Shown in pieces: positions 34,597 through 43,785 of a stretch of 64,000 nucleotides of DNA. A program made the position numbers and the translations under genes. The notes below the pieces were generated by a model. That model was not told where the DNA came from. It worked only from the letters and a program-made list of their open reading frames with translations, and did not search any database. Numbering within the stretch: position 1 is the first letter of the stretch; each line of letters opens with the position of its first letter. Where the stretch lies: assembly GCA_023435225.1 (NCBI GenBank), contig JAEYRX010000099.1:48536-112535 (forward strand). The letters are read 5' to 3'. The DNA is from Bacillota bacterium (GTDB taxonomy: Bacteria; Bacillota; UBA4882; UBA8346).

Positions 34597-34886
34597 AATC
34601 AAAGCCCGAAAAACAGTCGGAAATGAAATATGCCGCTGCGTTAAGGTATCGACCGGGAATTGATGAGTCTCCGGTAGTAGTCGCCTCCGGAAGAGGAAAA
34701 ATAGCTGAAATTATCATGAAGCTAGCCGAAGAAGCCGGAGTTCCCAATCATAATGAACCGGCTTTGGCTAAAATTTTATCAAAGCTGGAACCGGGAACCC
34801 CAATTCCTGAAGAAACGTATCAATTAGTCGCTCAAATCTTGGCGTTTATTTGGCGGCTTGATAAAAACTATCATCCTATAAAATGA
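34587..34886 (+). CDS. ylqH: YlqH-like protein (FlhB C-terminal-domain homologue)
   Basis: 99 residues homologous to the cytoplasmic domain of FlhB/YscU: YAAALRYRPGIDESPVVVAS and IIMKLAEEAGVPNHNEPALA. The autocleavage NPTH sequence and the membrane part are absent, so it is not an export gate protein. It overlaps ylqG by 10 bp and has GGAG before its ATG. The FliK-like plus FlhB-like pair mirrors two proteins that interact in flagellar export, which suggests that YlqG and YlqH bind each other; that is inference. Confidence 0.85.
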   Translation: MDVKSKPEKQSEMKYAAALRYRPGIDESPVVVASGRGKIAEIIMKLAEEAGVPNHNEPALAKILSKLEPGTPIPEETYQLVAQILAFIWRLDKNYHPIK

Positions 34887-34911
34887 CTGATTAATAAGTG
34901 AGGGTTATTAC

Positions 34912-35781
34912 ATGGAGAAAGTGCGCATCGAAGAACTAAAACCCGGAATGAAACTGGCCAGAACTATTTATTCTCCCGACGGATTGATACTTGTTAGGGA
35001 AAATGCCGAAATAACAAGCCATGTTATTGAAAAATTAAGAATACTTGGACTACCGGCCGCTTATATTAGTACAACGGAGACTAATACCATACCGGAACCG
35101 GTTTCGGAAGCGACCCGGGTTGATTTAATTAAGAGTTTATCCAGGTTGGACGCGGATGTCCGTTCCGGCAAAAATGTTAACCTTTTAGCCAGTAAACGAC
35201 CGCTTTATGATTTAGTTGATGAGATAGTATCCAACCAAAAAAATTTAGTTGGAATTACCGATATCCGTTTACGAAAAGATTATATTTACGGGCATTCGGT
35301 TAACGTATGTATCATCGCTGTTAAAATTGGGCTCCAATTGGGTTATAATCAGTTGAAGTTAGCGGATTTAGCCGTAGGGGTTCTTTATCATGATATTGGA
35401 ATGACTAAAGTTCCGGTGGAGATTTTAGATAAAATCGGTGGTTTAACCGATGCTGAGTTGAAAATTATTCATGCTCATCCGGAAGAGGGCTATAATATAC
35501 TAAAACAAAATCAAAATATCTCCGCCAGTTCAGCTCATGTAGCTTATCAACACCATGAACGATATAACGGGGACGGCTATCCCCGTGGAATGGCCGGGGA
35601 GGCGATTCATGAATTCGCTAGAATTACCGCAGTTGCCGATGTTTATGATTCGATGACTACCGAGCGATTGTATCGTACGGCTAAAACTTCATTGGAAGCG
35701 ATGAAATATATCAAAATGAACCGTGGAATAGAATTTGATCCGGCAATGGTAGATGTTTTAGAAAAGATAATTAATGTATAA
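34912..35781 (+). CDS. HD-GYP domain phosphodiesterase
   Basis: An N-terminal domain of unknown type (residues 1-115, starting VRIEELKPGMKLARTIYSP, common in such proteins) and an HD-GYP domain: YHDIGMTKVP (around residues 162-171), HH-E and NGDGYPRG (around 220-227), and ADVYDSMTT. It should hydrolyse c-di-GMP. Start ATG with GAGGG. It follows ylqH after 25 bp and is likely co-transcribed, linking c-di-GMP with the ylqGH pair. Confidence 0.9.
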   Translation: MEKVRIEELKPGMKLARTIYSPDGLILVRENAEITSHVIEKLRILGLPAAYISTTETNTIPEPVSEATRVDLIKSLSRLDADVRSGKNVNLLASKRPLYDLVDEIVSNQKNLVGITDIRLRKDYIYGHSVNVCIIAVKIGLQLGYNQLKLADLAVGVLYHDIGMTKVPVEILDKIGGLTDAELKIIHAHPEEGYNILKQNQNISASSAHVAYQHHERYNGDGYPRGMAGEAIHEFARITAVADVYDSMTTERLYRTAKTSLEAMKYIKMNRGIEFDPAMVDVLEKIINV

Positions 35782-35834
35782 TATAAGCTTGATAATACGG
35801 CAATAAATAAAAAATACAAGTTATATAAATGAAT

Positions 35835-35910
35835 AAACCACGAAACACACGAAAGTCACGAAAAAGATTTGTTTTATTTTATATTCGTGTGTTTCGTGGC
35901 TTTCGTGGTT
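35835..35910. repeat. Inverted repeat of CACGAAA words
   Basis: AACCACGAAACACACGAAAG (35836-35855) is largely complementary to TTTCGTGGCTTTCGTGGTT (35892-35910). Both arms are built of CACGAAA units spaced 9-10 bp. A related TTCTTCGTGG word occurs at 8341-8350. The arms could form a hairpin between the HD-GYP gene and the epimerase. Confidence 0.55.
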
Positions 35911-35952
35911 GAATTTAAATTGTTTTTATATCCTTAAAATGGAGGAACCATT

Positions 35953-37044
35953 TTGAAAATAGCGCAGATTCGGACTGGGAGATTATCGGTTCCACTGAGA
36001 AAGCCTTTTAAAACGGCACTTAGAACTGTTAGCCAAGTCGATGATGTTATTGTTGAAATCGCTACGGATAACGGTTTGGTTGGTTACGGGGAAGCAGCTC
36101 CGACTGCTGTGATAACCGGTGAGACTATTTCGTCAATTACCGGTTCAATAAAGGAAGTAATTACCCCGGTATTACTGGGAGCTGATATTGAAAATATTGA
36201 AGAAGTAATGAAACGGCTTGAAACATGTATTGCCAAAAATACCAGCGCTAAGGCAGCCGTAGATATAGCTGTTTCCGATTTATATGGGCAGTTATACCAG
36301 GCTCCTTTATATAAATTATGGGGCGGATACCGCAGAACACTCACTACCGATATTACCATCAGCGTCAATGAGCCGGAACAAATGGCTCAGGACAGTCTTC
36401 AGGCGGTTCAATTAGGCTATGATATCTTAAAAATAAAAGTAGGTAAAGATTCCGCTAAAGATATTGAAAGACTTAGAGCAGTTCGTCAAGCAGTTGGTGG
36501 AAATGTGAAAATCCGTATAGATGCTAATCAGGGTTGGCATCCCAAAGAGGCGGTCCAGGTTTTAAGAAAAATGGAAGATGAGGGATTAGAGCTGGAACTT
36601 GTAGAGCAGCCGGTAATCGCTCATGATTTTGAAGGTCTTAAATATGTAACCGATAATACCACTATTCCGGTTATGGCTGATGAGAGTGTTTTTTCTCCGA
36701 TAGATGCTTTGAAAATAATGCAGATGCGGGCAGCCGATCTGGTAAATATCAAATTGATGAAAACCGGAGGCATTCATAATGCGCTGAAAATATGTGCTAT
36801 GGCCGAAGTTTATGGAATGGAATGTATGATCGGTTGTATGCTTGAAGGAAAGATTAGTGTAACTGCGGCGGTACATTTGGCAGCGGCTAAGCGGATAATT
36901 ACCAAAATCGATCTTGATGGACCGGTTTTATGCAGTTTTGACCCGATAGAAGGCGGAGCAAGTTTTAATGAGTCCAAAATTAGCATTGGAGAAGAACCAG
37001 GCTTTGGGTTTAAAAGACTCAATGGAGTAATTTGGGATAACTAA
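35953..37044 (+). CDS. ykfB: Dipeptide epimerase (L-Ala-D/L-Glu type, enolase superfamily)
   Basis: Muconate-lactonizing subgroup of the enolase superfamily: the KxK base in LKIKVGKD, metal ligands in RIDANQGW, LVEQPV and MADES, and the second base in NIKLMKTGG. The lid GLVGYGEAAP fits dipeptide epimerases such as YkfB/YcjG, which convert L-Ala-D-Glu from murein into L-Ala-L-Glu. TTG start with GGAGG 7 bases upstream. Neighbours encode a murein endopeptidase and a peptide transporter, which supports this substrate. Confidence 0.85.
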   Translation: MKIAQIRTGRLSVPLRKPFKTALRTVSQVDDVIVEIATDNGLVGYGEAAPTAVITGETISSITGSIKEVITPVLLGADIENIEEVMKRLETCIAKNTSAKAAVDIAVSDLYGQLYQAPLYKLWGGYRRTLTTDITISVNEPEQMAQDSLQAVQLGYDILKIKVGKDSAKDIERLRAVRQAVGGNVKIRIDANQGWHPKEAVQVLRKMEDEGLELELVEQPVIAHDFEGLKYVTDNTTIPVMADESVFSPIDALKIMQMRAADLVNIKLMKTGGIHNALKICAMAEVYGMECMIGCMLEGKISVTAAVHLAAAKRIITKIDLDGPVLCSFDPIEGGASFNESKISIGEEPGFGFKRLNGVIWDN

Positions 37045-37081
37045 AAACATCATCCTGAAATAAGGTTAAGGAGATTCTTTT

Positions 37082-37723
37082 ATGAGTAATGTTTCTTATG
37101 AATTGAATAATAAAGTTGCCAAAATACTTAATGCAATGCCAGGGGAACAAGCCATAATTGTTATTGGAAGGGAAGGATTTAAGGCTGACCTTTATCTTTA
37201 TGAGTTTTTCGCTAATGAAAACGGCGGTATGTGGCGTATATTCCGGCAAATGGAGGCTAATATCGGCATTAATGGGATGGGAAAAGCCAATGAAGGTGAT
37301 CTAAAATCACCTAATGGGATTTTTTCATTGGGAATTGCCTTTGGAATTAATCCTCCTCCTCAAGGCGTAAAGTATCCTTATAAATTATTGACCTCTGAGT
37401 ATTATTGGGTGGATGATGTTAATTCCAAAGATTACAATAAATTAGTCCATTACCGGGACGGAGAAGTTAAAGACTGGCAGAGCGCGGAACATCTTTGGGA
37501 TGAAAAGATCTGTTACCGTTATGCGGTAGTAATTAATTATAATACGGCTAGAGAACTAGGTAAGGGAAGCGCTATTTTTCTGCATGTTTGGAAAAGTGAG
37601 AACACACCTACTCAGGGGTGTACTACAGTTTCTGAAGTCGATATGATTCAAATTTTGCAATGGTTGGATCCGGATAAAATTCCCCTTTTTATTCAGGATT
37701 CTTTAGATAATATTTTAGTGTAG
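37082..37723 (+). CDS. L,D-transpeptidase (YkuD-type) family protein
   Basis: 213 residues. The YkuD signature is present as IFLHVWKSENTPTQGCTTVS (around residues 169-188) with the catalytic His and Cys, preceded by LKSPNGIFSLGIAFG. There is no signal peptide or membrane segment, so the protein appears cytoplasmic, unusual for a cell-wall cross-linking enzyme and closer to cytoplasmic L,D-carboxypeptidases of peptide recycling. It lies between the epimerase and the endopeptidase of the salvage island; AAGGAG precedes the ATG. Confidence 0.75.
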   Translation: MSNVSYELNNKVAKILNAMPGEQAIIVIGREGFKADLYLYEFFANENGGMWRIFRQMEANIGINGMGKANEGDLKSPNGIFSLGIAFGINPPPQGVKYPYKLLTSEYYWVDDVNSKDYNKLVHYRDGEVKDWQSAEHLWDEKICYRYAVVINYNTARELGKGSAIFLHVWKSENTPTQGCTTVSEVDMIQILQWLDPDKIPLFIQDSLDNILV

Positions 37724-37733
37724 AATCGTAGGT

Positions 37734-38654
37734 TTATCGATATCGCTTAGCTCCCCAAAATTCTTCGCCATAAATACCCGTTTCATAAATTTCAATTTTA
37801 ATAGCCGATTTACTATTAGGCGCATGAATCATCAGACCTTCTCCAATATACATCCCTACATGATGGATCTTACTTGAATCAGAATGAGCAAAAAACAATA
37901 AATCGCCCGGCAGGAGACTTTCTTTGGCTACTAAAAGACCTGATCCGGCTTGTTCCGAGGCGTCTCTAGGAATAATTATACCCTGAGATTGATAAAGACG
38001 GAACATAAAACCGGAACAATCAAATCCGGCACTAGATGTTCCACCCCATAAATATTTTAAGCCCAGAAAATGTTTAGCTTCTTTTATTATTTTTTCAGAA
38101 TGAAAGTTAAGTTGAGAACTTTTTTTTGTGCTACAGGGGTGGATATAGCCGGTTTCACCATTCGGTAAAAGTACTTGTAGATACTTTTCGTTTTCGGTTA
38201 AAAGCGGAAGTCTAGTCATATAGCTGAGTTTATTTTCTACTTCAGTTAAAGCGACATCTTTAGCTAGGTTTGCTTGGGAAACCGAAATAACAATTTCGGG
38301 CAAACTTAATTGTTCGTTTATATAAATTGGATTGCAACAAACGTGATCAGCTAAAATCCATCCGGGGTAACCTAATGAATTTTTTTTGGTTGGTTGGGAT
38401 ATAGCCGCCACTTTAACCCAGTCACCCTGATGTTCAAAAATTGCGACCCGCTCACCATATAAAGCGGTAGTATCAACTTTACCAACCAGCCATAATCTTT
38501 CCTTAATATTTAAATTATCAGCCCAAGCTGTTGAATTATTAGCGGCTTTATTACTAATTTCCTTATAAACCTTATCGTGAAAAGGTTTTGCCCACAAAAT
38601 AGCTAAAGGGACATTTATGCTTCCAAAAACCTCATGTTTATAATTATTCGACAT
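37734..38654 (-). CDS. ykfC: NlpC/P60 murein peptide endopeptidase (YkfC-like)
   Basis: Two SH3-like domains (about residues 50-180) precede the NlpC/P60 domain with Cys in GFDCSGFMFRLY, His in IHHVGMYIG and the third polar residue in MIHAPNS. This is the architecture of gamma-D-glutamyl-L-diamino acid endopeptidase YkfC, which cuts free murein peptides in the cytoplasm; the lack of a signal peptide agrees. It is convergent with the L,D-transpeptidase gene (10 bp apart) and has its own promoter at 38687-38715. AAGGAG precedes ATG 38654. Confidence 0.87.
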   Translation of the reverse strand: MSNNYKHEVFGSINVPLAILWAKPFHDKVYKEISNKAANNSTAWADNLNIKERLWLVGKVDTTALYGERVAIFEHQGDWVKVAAISQPTKKNSLGYPGWILADHVCCNPIYINEQLSLPEIVISVSQANLAKDVALTEVENKLSYMTRLPLLTENEKYLQVLLPNGETGYIHPCSTKKSSQLNFHSEKIIKEAKHFLGLKYLWGGTSSAGFDCSGFMFRLYQSQGIIIPRDASEQAGSGLLVAKESLLPGDLLFFAHSDSSKIHHVGMYIGEGLMIHAPNSKSAIKIEIYETGIYGEEFWGAKRYR

Positions 38655-38686
38655 ATAAATATCTCCTTGGGGAGTATTTTAAACTA

Positions 38687-38715
38687 ATTATACCGAGTGA
38701 TCTTCAGTGGGTCAA
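38687..38715 (-). promoter_or_regulatory. SigA-type promoter of the YkfC-like gene
   Basis: TTGACC (38710-38715), 17 bp, perfect TATAAT (38687-38692) on the minus strand, about 33 bp before the start codon. The remaining 38716-38968 spacer before oppA shows no convincing promoter or structure. Confidence 0.7.
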
Positions 38716-38968
38716 AACTATAATTTTCATATTTTACTCAAAAGTTAGAAAATCACCAATTACCAATAGATTTCTAAAGGTTTTTATTTCAGAGTGTCGA
38801 AAAAATCTACAGTTAAATTTACAGAATTATTTCCATGAATTTTAAAGACATGTATCATTTATAGCGCGAAACATACTTAATATTATTTTCCAGCTTGTCT
38901 TCATATACTATTACAAAGCTTAATAATGTTGCTTCAATTCTTTTCAAATGAAATAGGAGGTAATCTTA

Positions 38969-40609
38969 ATGAAAAAATACGGCTGGGTATGGATAGGTCT
39001 TACTATTGCCTTAATAATCGTATTAATTATCGGTATTGGAGGTTTGTCTAAAAAGACTTCTTCAACCAAAGAAACCACTGCTAAAACAGAGATTCTAAAA
39101 TATAATTTGGCAGTTGAGCCTCAATATCTAGATCCGGCTAAATCAGTTGGTTTAGCGGAATACCGGATTGAATATGCCTGCTTTGAAGGTTTGGCAACTT
39201 TCGGCGCCGATGATGCACCGGTCCCGGGAGCCGCTGAAAAATGGGAAATCTCATCTGACGGTAAAACCTATACCTTTTATTTGAGAAAGAACGCTAAATG
39301 GTCTAATGGTGATCCTGTTACAGCTTATGATTTTGAATACGCTTGGAAAAGGTTACTGGACCCGAATACAGCTTCCCCCAACGCCAGTATGTTATATTAT
39401 TTGAAAAATGCTAAAGAATATAATACCGGTATAATTAAAGATACCGATCAGGTAGGCGTTAAAGCCAAAGACCAATATACATTGGTGGCAACCTTAAATG
39501 CTCCCTGTAGCTATTTCTTGGGATTAACCGTTAATCCTTGCCTATACCCGGTTAACCAAAAGATTATCAAAGCAAACCCTGAGAAGTGGACAGCCAGTCC
39601 GGATAGCTATGCCGGGAATGGCCCCTTTAAATTAAGCAATTGGGTCCATCATGAGAAACTTGAGTTTGTTCCTAATCCATATTATTGGAATAGAAATAAG
39701 ATTAAGTTACAAAAATTAATTTTTTATACCATTGAAGAGCAAAGTACTGCTTTAACTATGTTTGACAACGGACAACTGGATTTGACCGATGAATTGCCCC
39801 GGCCGGAGATCCCTAGATTGTCGGCGGCAGGTTTGGTGAAATACAGTCCCAGTATTGGCACTTACTATTATATGTTAAACACTAAAAAACCGCCGTTTAA
39901 TGACCATCGGGTTCGTAAAGCTTTAGCTTTAGCCATCAACAGGAAGCAAATTGTCAAGTATATTACCAAAGCAGGAGAAAAGCCGGCAATGGGATTTGTG
40001 CCATATGGCATACCTGATTCCGATTCAAAAAGTGTATTTCGCCAGGTGGGTGGCGCTTATTTTAAAGATGCCGGTATCAATGAAGCAAAAAAATTATTGG
40101 CTGAAGCCGGGTATTCCGATATCAATAAGTTCCCCACAATTGAAGTGCTTTACAATACCAATGAAACCAACAAGCAGATCGCCGAGGTCATTCAGGAGAT
40201 GTGGCAGGAAAATCTGGGGATTAAGGTTAATTTGGTAAATCAAGAATATAAGGTGTATTTACAGTCGCGCCGCGAAGGTAATTTCCAGGTGGCCCGTTCC
40301 AGCTGGATTGGGGATTACGTTGATCCTATGACTTTCCTGGGAATTTGGGCAACCGGCAACGGCAATAACTATACCGGTTGGCAGAATGAACAATATGATA
40401 AATTAATAAATATCTCCATAAATACTAATAATACAAAAACACGCTATCAAGCATTGCATGATGCTGAAAAAATATTGATGAACGAGATGCCGATCATCCC
40501 AATCTATTTTTACACCCGTCCGTATATTATCCAACCATGGGTAAAAGGAGTCAGGTACTCGTCAGTTGGATTGGTGGATTTCTCAGAAGCTGGCATTAAT
40601 GAACACTAA
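38969..40609 (+). CDS. oppA: Oligopeptide-binding protein (OppA/DppE type), membrane-anchored
   Basis: SBP family 5 peptide-binding protein: AEPQYLDPAKSVG at the start of the mature domain, the motif YDFEYAWKRLLDP, and TLNAPCSYFLGLT and VRKALALAINRKQI later. The N terminus is a single hydrophobic segment (about residues 6-27) with no lipobox cysteine, so it is held by an uncleaved anchor or is released, unlike most Gram-positive OppA lipoproteins. It captures peptides for the OppBCDF importer encoded next. GGAGG precedes the ATG. Confidence 0.9.
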   Translation: MKKYGWVWIGLTIALIIVLIIGIGGLSKKTSSTKETTAKTEILKYNLAVEPQYLDPAKSVGLAEYRIEYACFEGLATFGADDAPVPGAAEKWEISSDGKTYTFYLRKNAKWSNGDPVTAYDFEYAWKRLLDPNTASPNASMLYYLKNAKEYNTGIIKDTDQVGVKAKDQYTLVATLNAPCSYFLGLTVNPCLYPVNQKIIKANPEKWTASPDSYAGNGPFKLSNWVHHEKLEFVPNPYYWNRNKIKLQKLIFYTIEEQSTALTMFDNGQLDLTDELPRPEIPRLSAAGLVKYSPSIGTYYYMLNTKKPPFNDHRVRKALALAINRKQIVKYITKAGEKPAMGFVPYGIPDSDSKSVFRQVGGAYFKDAGINEAKKLLAEAGYSDINKFPTIEVLYNTNETNKQIAEVIQEMWQENLGIKVNLVNQEYKVYLQSRREGNFQVARSSWIGDYVDPMTFLGIWATGNGNNYTGWQNEQYDKLINISINTNNTKTRYQALHDAEKILMNEMPIIPIYFYTRPYIIQPWVKGVRYSSVGLVDFSEAGINEH

Positions 40610-40694
40610 TCAATTGCAGATTTCGGATTGCGAATGCAATCTGCAATCCAAAATAAGTGATTTTGCAATCCGGAATTAAAGTAGAGGTGAATTA

Positions 40695-41624
40695 ATGGGC
40701 AGATATGTTATTAACCGTTTGACTTCGTCATTGATAACGCTATTTCTTATCATAACTATTACGTTTATATTGATGCACGCTATTCCCGGCGGACCTTTCG
40801 ACCAGGAAAAAGCGGTATCGGCCCAAATCGCCCAAAATATTAAAGCTCATTATCATTTGAGTGATCCGTTATGGCGGCAATATATCGACTATTTAAAACG
40901 GATTATCCATTTTGATTTCGGGCCTTCGTTCAAGTATCCCAATTCGACGGTGAACGATTTAATCCGTCAAGGTTTTCCGGTATCAGCCGCTATAGGATTA
41001 TTAGCTGTTTTGTTGGCGATCACATTGGGGATACCGGCCGGAATTTTGGCTGCTTTGCGGCACTCAAAATGGCAGGATAATTTAGTTATGTTTATAGCGA
41101 TAATGGGAGTATCGATACCTAGTTTTATTGCAGCTACTTTATTGCAATATTGTTTCTCCTATAAACTAAAATGGCTCCCACCTGCCCTTTGGGGTAGTCC
41201 ATCTCAGCTGGTTTTACCGGTATTAGCTTTATCACTGTTACCATTAGCTTTTTTCGCCCGGTTAATCCGTTCCAGTACGCTGGAAGTATTATCGCAAGAC
41301 TATATCAGGACCGCCCGCTCCAAAGGTTTGAGTGAGGCAGTCGTTATATTCCGGCATGTATTAAAAAATGCTCTAATCCCTTTTATTACTGTTTTGGGAC
41401 CGATGTTGGCCAATCTGCTGACCGGTACTTTTGTAATTGAACGAATTTTCGCCATACCGGGGCTTGGAAGTTATTTTGTAAACGGTATCTATAACCGGGA
41501 TTATTTTGTGATCCTTGGTTTAACGGTATTTTATGCCGGAATCTTATTATTACTAAATCTGATAGTTGATATAGTTTATGCTGTTATTGATCCCCGAATA
41601 AAATTAGTTTCCAAGGAGGGGTGA
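40695..41624 (+). CDS. oppB: Oligopeptide ABC transporter permease (OppB type)
   Basis: Six membrane segments and the family features RYVINRLTSSLITLFLIITI at the N terminus, AIPGGPFD near residue 32, and the EAA loop in RTARSKGLSEAVVIFRHVLK, which contacts the ATPases. It forms the membrane channel with OppC. GAGGTG precedes ATG 40695, and the stop codon sits within the ribosome-binding region of oppC. Confidence 0.93.
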   Translation: MGRYVINRLTSSLITLFLIITITFILMHAIPGGPFDQEKAVSAQIAQNIKAHYHLSDPLWRQYIDYLKRIIHFDFGPSFKYPNSTVNDLIRQGFPVSAAIGLLAVLLAITLGIPAGILAALRHSKWQDNLVMFIAIMGVSIPSFIAATLLQYCFSYKLKWLPPALWGSPSQLVLPVLALSLLPLAFFARLIRSSTLEVLSQDYIRTARSKGLSEAVVIFRHVLKNALIPFITVLGPMLANLLTGTFVIERIFAIPGLGSYFVNGIYNRDYFVILGLTVFYAGILLLLNLIVDIVYAVIDPRIKLVSKEG

Positions 41625-41626
41625 GA

Positions 41627-42547
41627 GTGGAAAGGTCGTTTGATTTCCAACCGTTAAATTCTTTTAATGAAACGAACTTACAACCGGAAGATACCCAACG
41701 ACCGGTAACCGGTTATTGGCAAGATGCATGGCACCGGTTAAAAAGCAATAAGGCGGCTATAGTCTCGTTATATATTATTGTTTTGATATTTATGGCGGCG
41801 ATTTTCGGCCCGTTATTATCACCGTATTCTTATACCAAACAAAGCTTGATTTTTCAAAATATGCCGCCCTCAGTGGAACATTGGTTTGGCACCGATAATG
41901 TAGGTCGTGACTTATTGACCCGTTGCTTATATGGGGCCAGAATATCTTTAACGGTGGGAGTATTCGCTACCTTTATCAGTATCATTATTGGGGCTTTGTA
42001 TGGTGGCATCTCCGGTTTTTTAGGCGGAAGAGCCGATAATATTATGATGCGGATCGTTGATACTTTTTATGCTATTCCACTACTTTTATGGGTTATTTTG
42101 TTAATGGTAGTTTTAAAACCGGGGTTGCAAAATATTTTGATAGCCCTTGGCATTACTTACTGGTTGAATATGGCCCGGATCGTCAGAGGTCAGGTATTAA
42201 GTTTAAAAGAACAAGATTATGTATTGGCGGCAAGAGCCATCGGCGCCGGTAAAATGCGAATTATTTTAAGGCATTTGTTGCCCAATAATATAGGACCTAT
42301 CTTGGTAACCGCTACTTTCAATATACCGCAAGCTATCTTTACCGAGGCTTTTCTAAGTTTTATCGGACTGGGAGTCAGCGCTCCGATGGCTTCCTGGGGG
42401 ATGTTGGCCTCCGATGCCCTTGGCGGATTAAGATCATACCCTTATCAACTCTTTTTCCCGGCTATAGCGATCTGTATCACCATGTTGGCTTTTAATTTTC
42501 TAGGCGACGGCTTAAGAGATGCACTGGACCCGAGGATGAGGAAATGA
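41627..42547 (+). CDS. oppC: Oligopeptide ABC transporter permease (OppC type)
   Basis: The second permease: the N-terminal OppC-specific WQDAWHRLKSNKAAIVSLYI, then HWFGTDNVGRDLLTRCLYGA, six membrane segments and the EAA loop in AARAIGAGKMRIILRHLLPN. AAGGAGG lies 7-8 bases before GTG 41627; the GTG at 41621 overlaps the oppB stop but is too close to that site. A 224-bp spacer with repeats separates it from oppD. Confidence 0.92.
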   Translation: MERSFDFQPLNSFNETNLQPEDTQRPVTGYWQDAWHRLKSNKAAIVSLYIIVLIFMAAIFGPLLSPYSYTKQSLIFQNMPPSVEHWFGTDNVGRDLLTRCLYGARISLTVGVFATFISIIIGALYGGISGFLGGRADNIMMRIVDTFYAIPLLLWVILLMVVLKPGLQNILIALGITYWLNMARIVRGQVLSLKEQDYVLAARAIGAGKMRIILRHLLPNNIGPILVTATFNIPQAIFTEAFLSFIGLGVSAPMASWGMLASDALGGLRSYPYQLFFPAIAICITMLAFNFLGDGLRDALDPRMRK

Positions 42548-42590
42548 TTTAATCTATGAGTGTGGTGGAAATTAGGGTCAACAGTGTATA

Positions 42591-42744
42591 GGAGTCAGGA
42601 GCCAGGAGTAAGCACTTAAAACTTTGTAACAAAGAGTTAAAGTCAGTAGTTAAGTAAGCAAAGTTTTATTAGTCTTTAACATTATTAAGTTCAGAGCGTT
42701 ATTGTTATTCTTCTAGCTCCTGGCTCCAAAACTACTGTCTCCTG
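42591..42744. repeat. Inverted pair of CAGGAGT/CTCCTGG heptamer arrays inside the opp operon
   Basis: GGAGTCA, GGAGCCA, GGAGTAA (42591-42611) and CTCCTGG, CTCCAAA with CTCCTG later (42717-42744) share the complementary word GGAGCCAGGAG. In the spacer between oppC and oppD they could fold into a hairpin of about 130 nt, which might reduce downstream transcription. Confidence 0.55.
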
Positions 42745-42771
42745 TTCAAAATAGTATAAGGAAGAATTATC

Positions 42772-43785
42772 ATGAACAATCTTTTGGAAGTAATAAATCT
42801 GCAAACATCTTTCCATACCTATGCCGGTGAGGTTAGGGCGGTTGATGATATCAGTTTTGAAGTGGCTGCCGGGGAGGCAGTGGCTATAGTAGGGGAGTCC
42901 GGTTGTGGTAAAAGTGTTACCGCTTTATCGATTATGAGTTTATTACAGTATCCGGGAGAAATAATCGGCGGTAATATAAATTATAAAGGGATTGATTTAA
43001 CCGGATTGTCGGATAAAGAAATGCAAGCTATTCGGGGAAATGAAATCGGAATGGTTTTTCAGGACCCCATGACTTCTTTAAACCCGGTTTTAACGGTTCA
43101 ACAACAACTAATCGAAGGTCTGATACTCCATAAAAATTATTCAAAATCGAAGGCAATTGCCAGAGGGATTGAATTACTCAAACTGGTTGATATCCCGTCT
43201 GCTGAAGAGAGGATACAGCAATACCCCCATCAATTTTCAGGCGGCATGCGGCAAAGAGCGATGATAGCTATGGCTTTGGCCTGTGAACCACAAATTCTAA
43301 TCGCCGATGAACCAACTACCGCGCTTGATGTTACTATTCAAGCTCAAATTTTAGATTTGCTGAAGTCCTTAAAGAAAAAACTGAATACTGCTATTATTTT
43401 AATTACTCATGATTTAGGGGTAGTAGCCGGATTTTGTCAAAAAGTAATCGTAATGTATGCCGGTAAAATAGTGGAACAAGGCAATATTAACGATATTTAT
43501 TATTATCCGGTCCATCCTTATACCTGGGGTTTATTATCATCAGTTCCCCGTCTGAATGAGAATACAAAACGAAAATTGGTTCCAATATGGGGGAAGCCGC
43601 CGGATTTATTAGTACCGCCTCCCGGCTGCCGGTTTGCGCCCCGGTGTCGATTTGCCATGCAAATTTGTCAAAAAGAGATCCCGCCTGATTTTAAAACATC
43701 AGATGGACATTATGCGGCTTGTTGGCTATTGGACTCACGAGCGCCTCAAGTCGAAAGGCCTCGCCTTCAGGGAGGTGTATCATGA
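42772..43785 (+). CDS. oppD: Oligopeptide ABC transporter ATP-binding protein (OppD type)
   Basis: Walker A GESGCGKS (around residues 41-48), signature FSGGMRQRAMIAMAL, Walker B ILIADEPTTALDV and the oligopeptide-transporter C terminus PPPGCRFAPRCRFAMQICQ, whose cysteines often bind an Fe-S cluster. It powers peptide import with OppF. The stop overlaps the oppF ATG (ATGA). Confidence 0.93.
   Translation: MNNLLEVINLQTSFHTYAGEVRAVDDISFEVAAGEAVAIVGESGCGKSVTALSIMSLLQYPGEIIGGNINYKGIDLTGLSDKEMQAIRGNEIGMVFQDPMTSLNPVLTVQQQLIEGLILHKNYSKSKAIARGIELLKLVDIPSAEERIQQYPHQFSGGMRQRAMIAMALACEPQILIADEPTTALDVTIQAQILDLLKSLKKKLNTAIILITHDLGVVAGFCQKVIVMYAGKIVEQGNINDIYYYPVHPYTWGLLSSVPRLNENTKRKLVPIWGKPPDLLVPPPGCRFAPRCRFAMQICQKEIPPDFKTSDGHYAACWLLDSRAPQVERPRLQGGVS

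Noticed and set aside
36586..36876. Minus-strand open frame of 96 codons inside the epimerase gene
   Set aside because: It is antisense to a well supported gene and has no family-like pattern.
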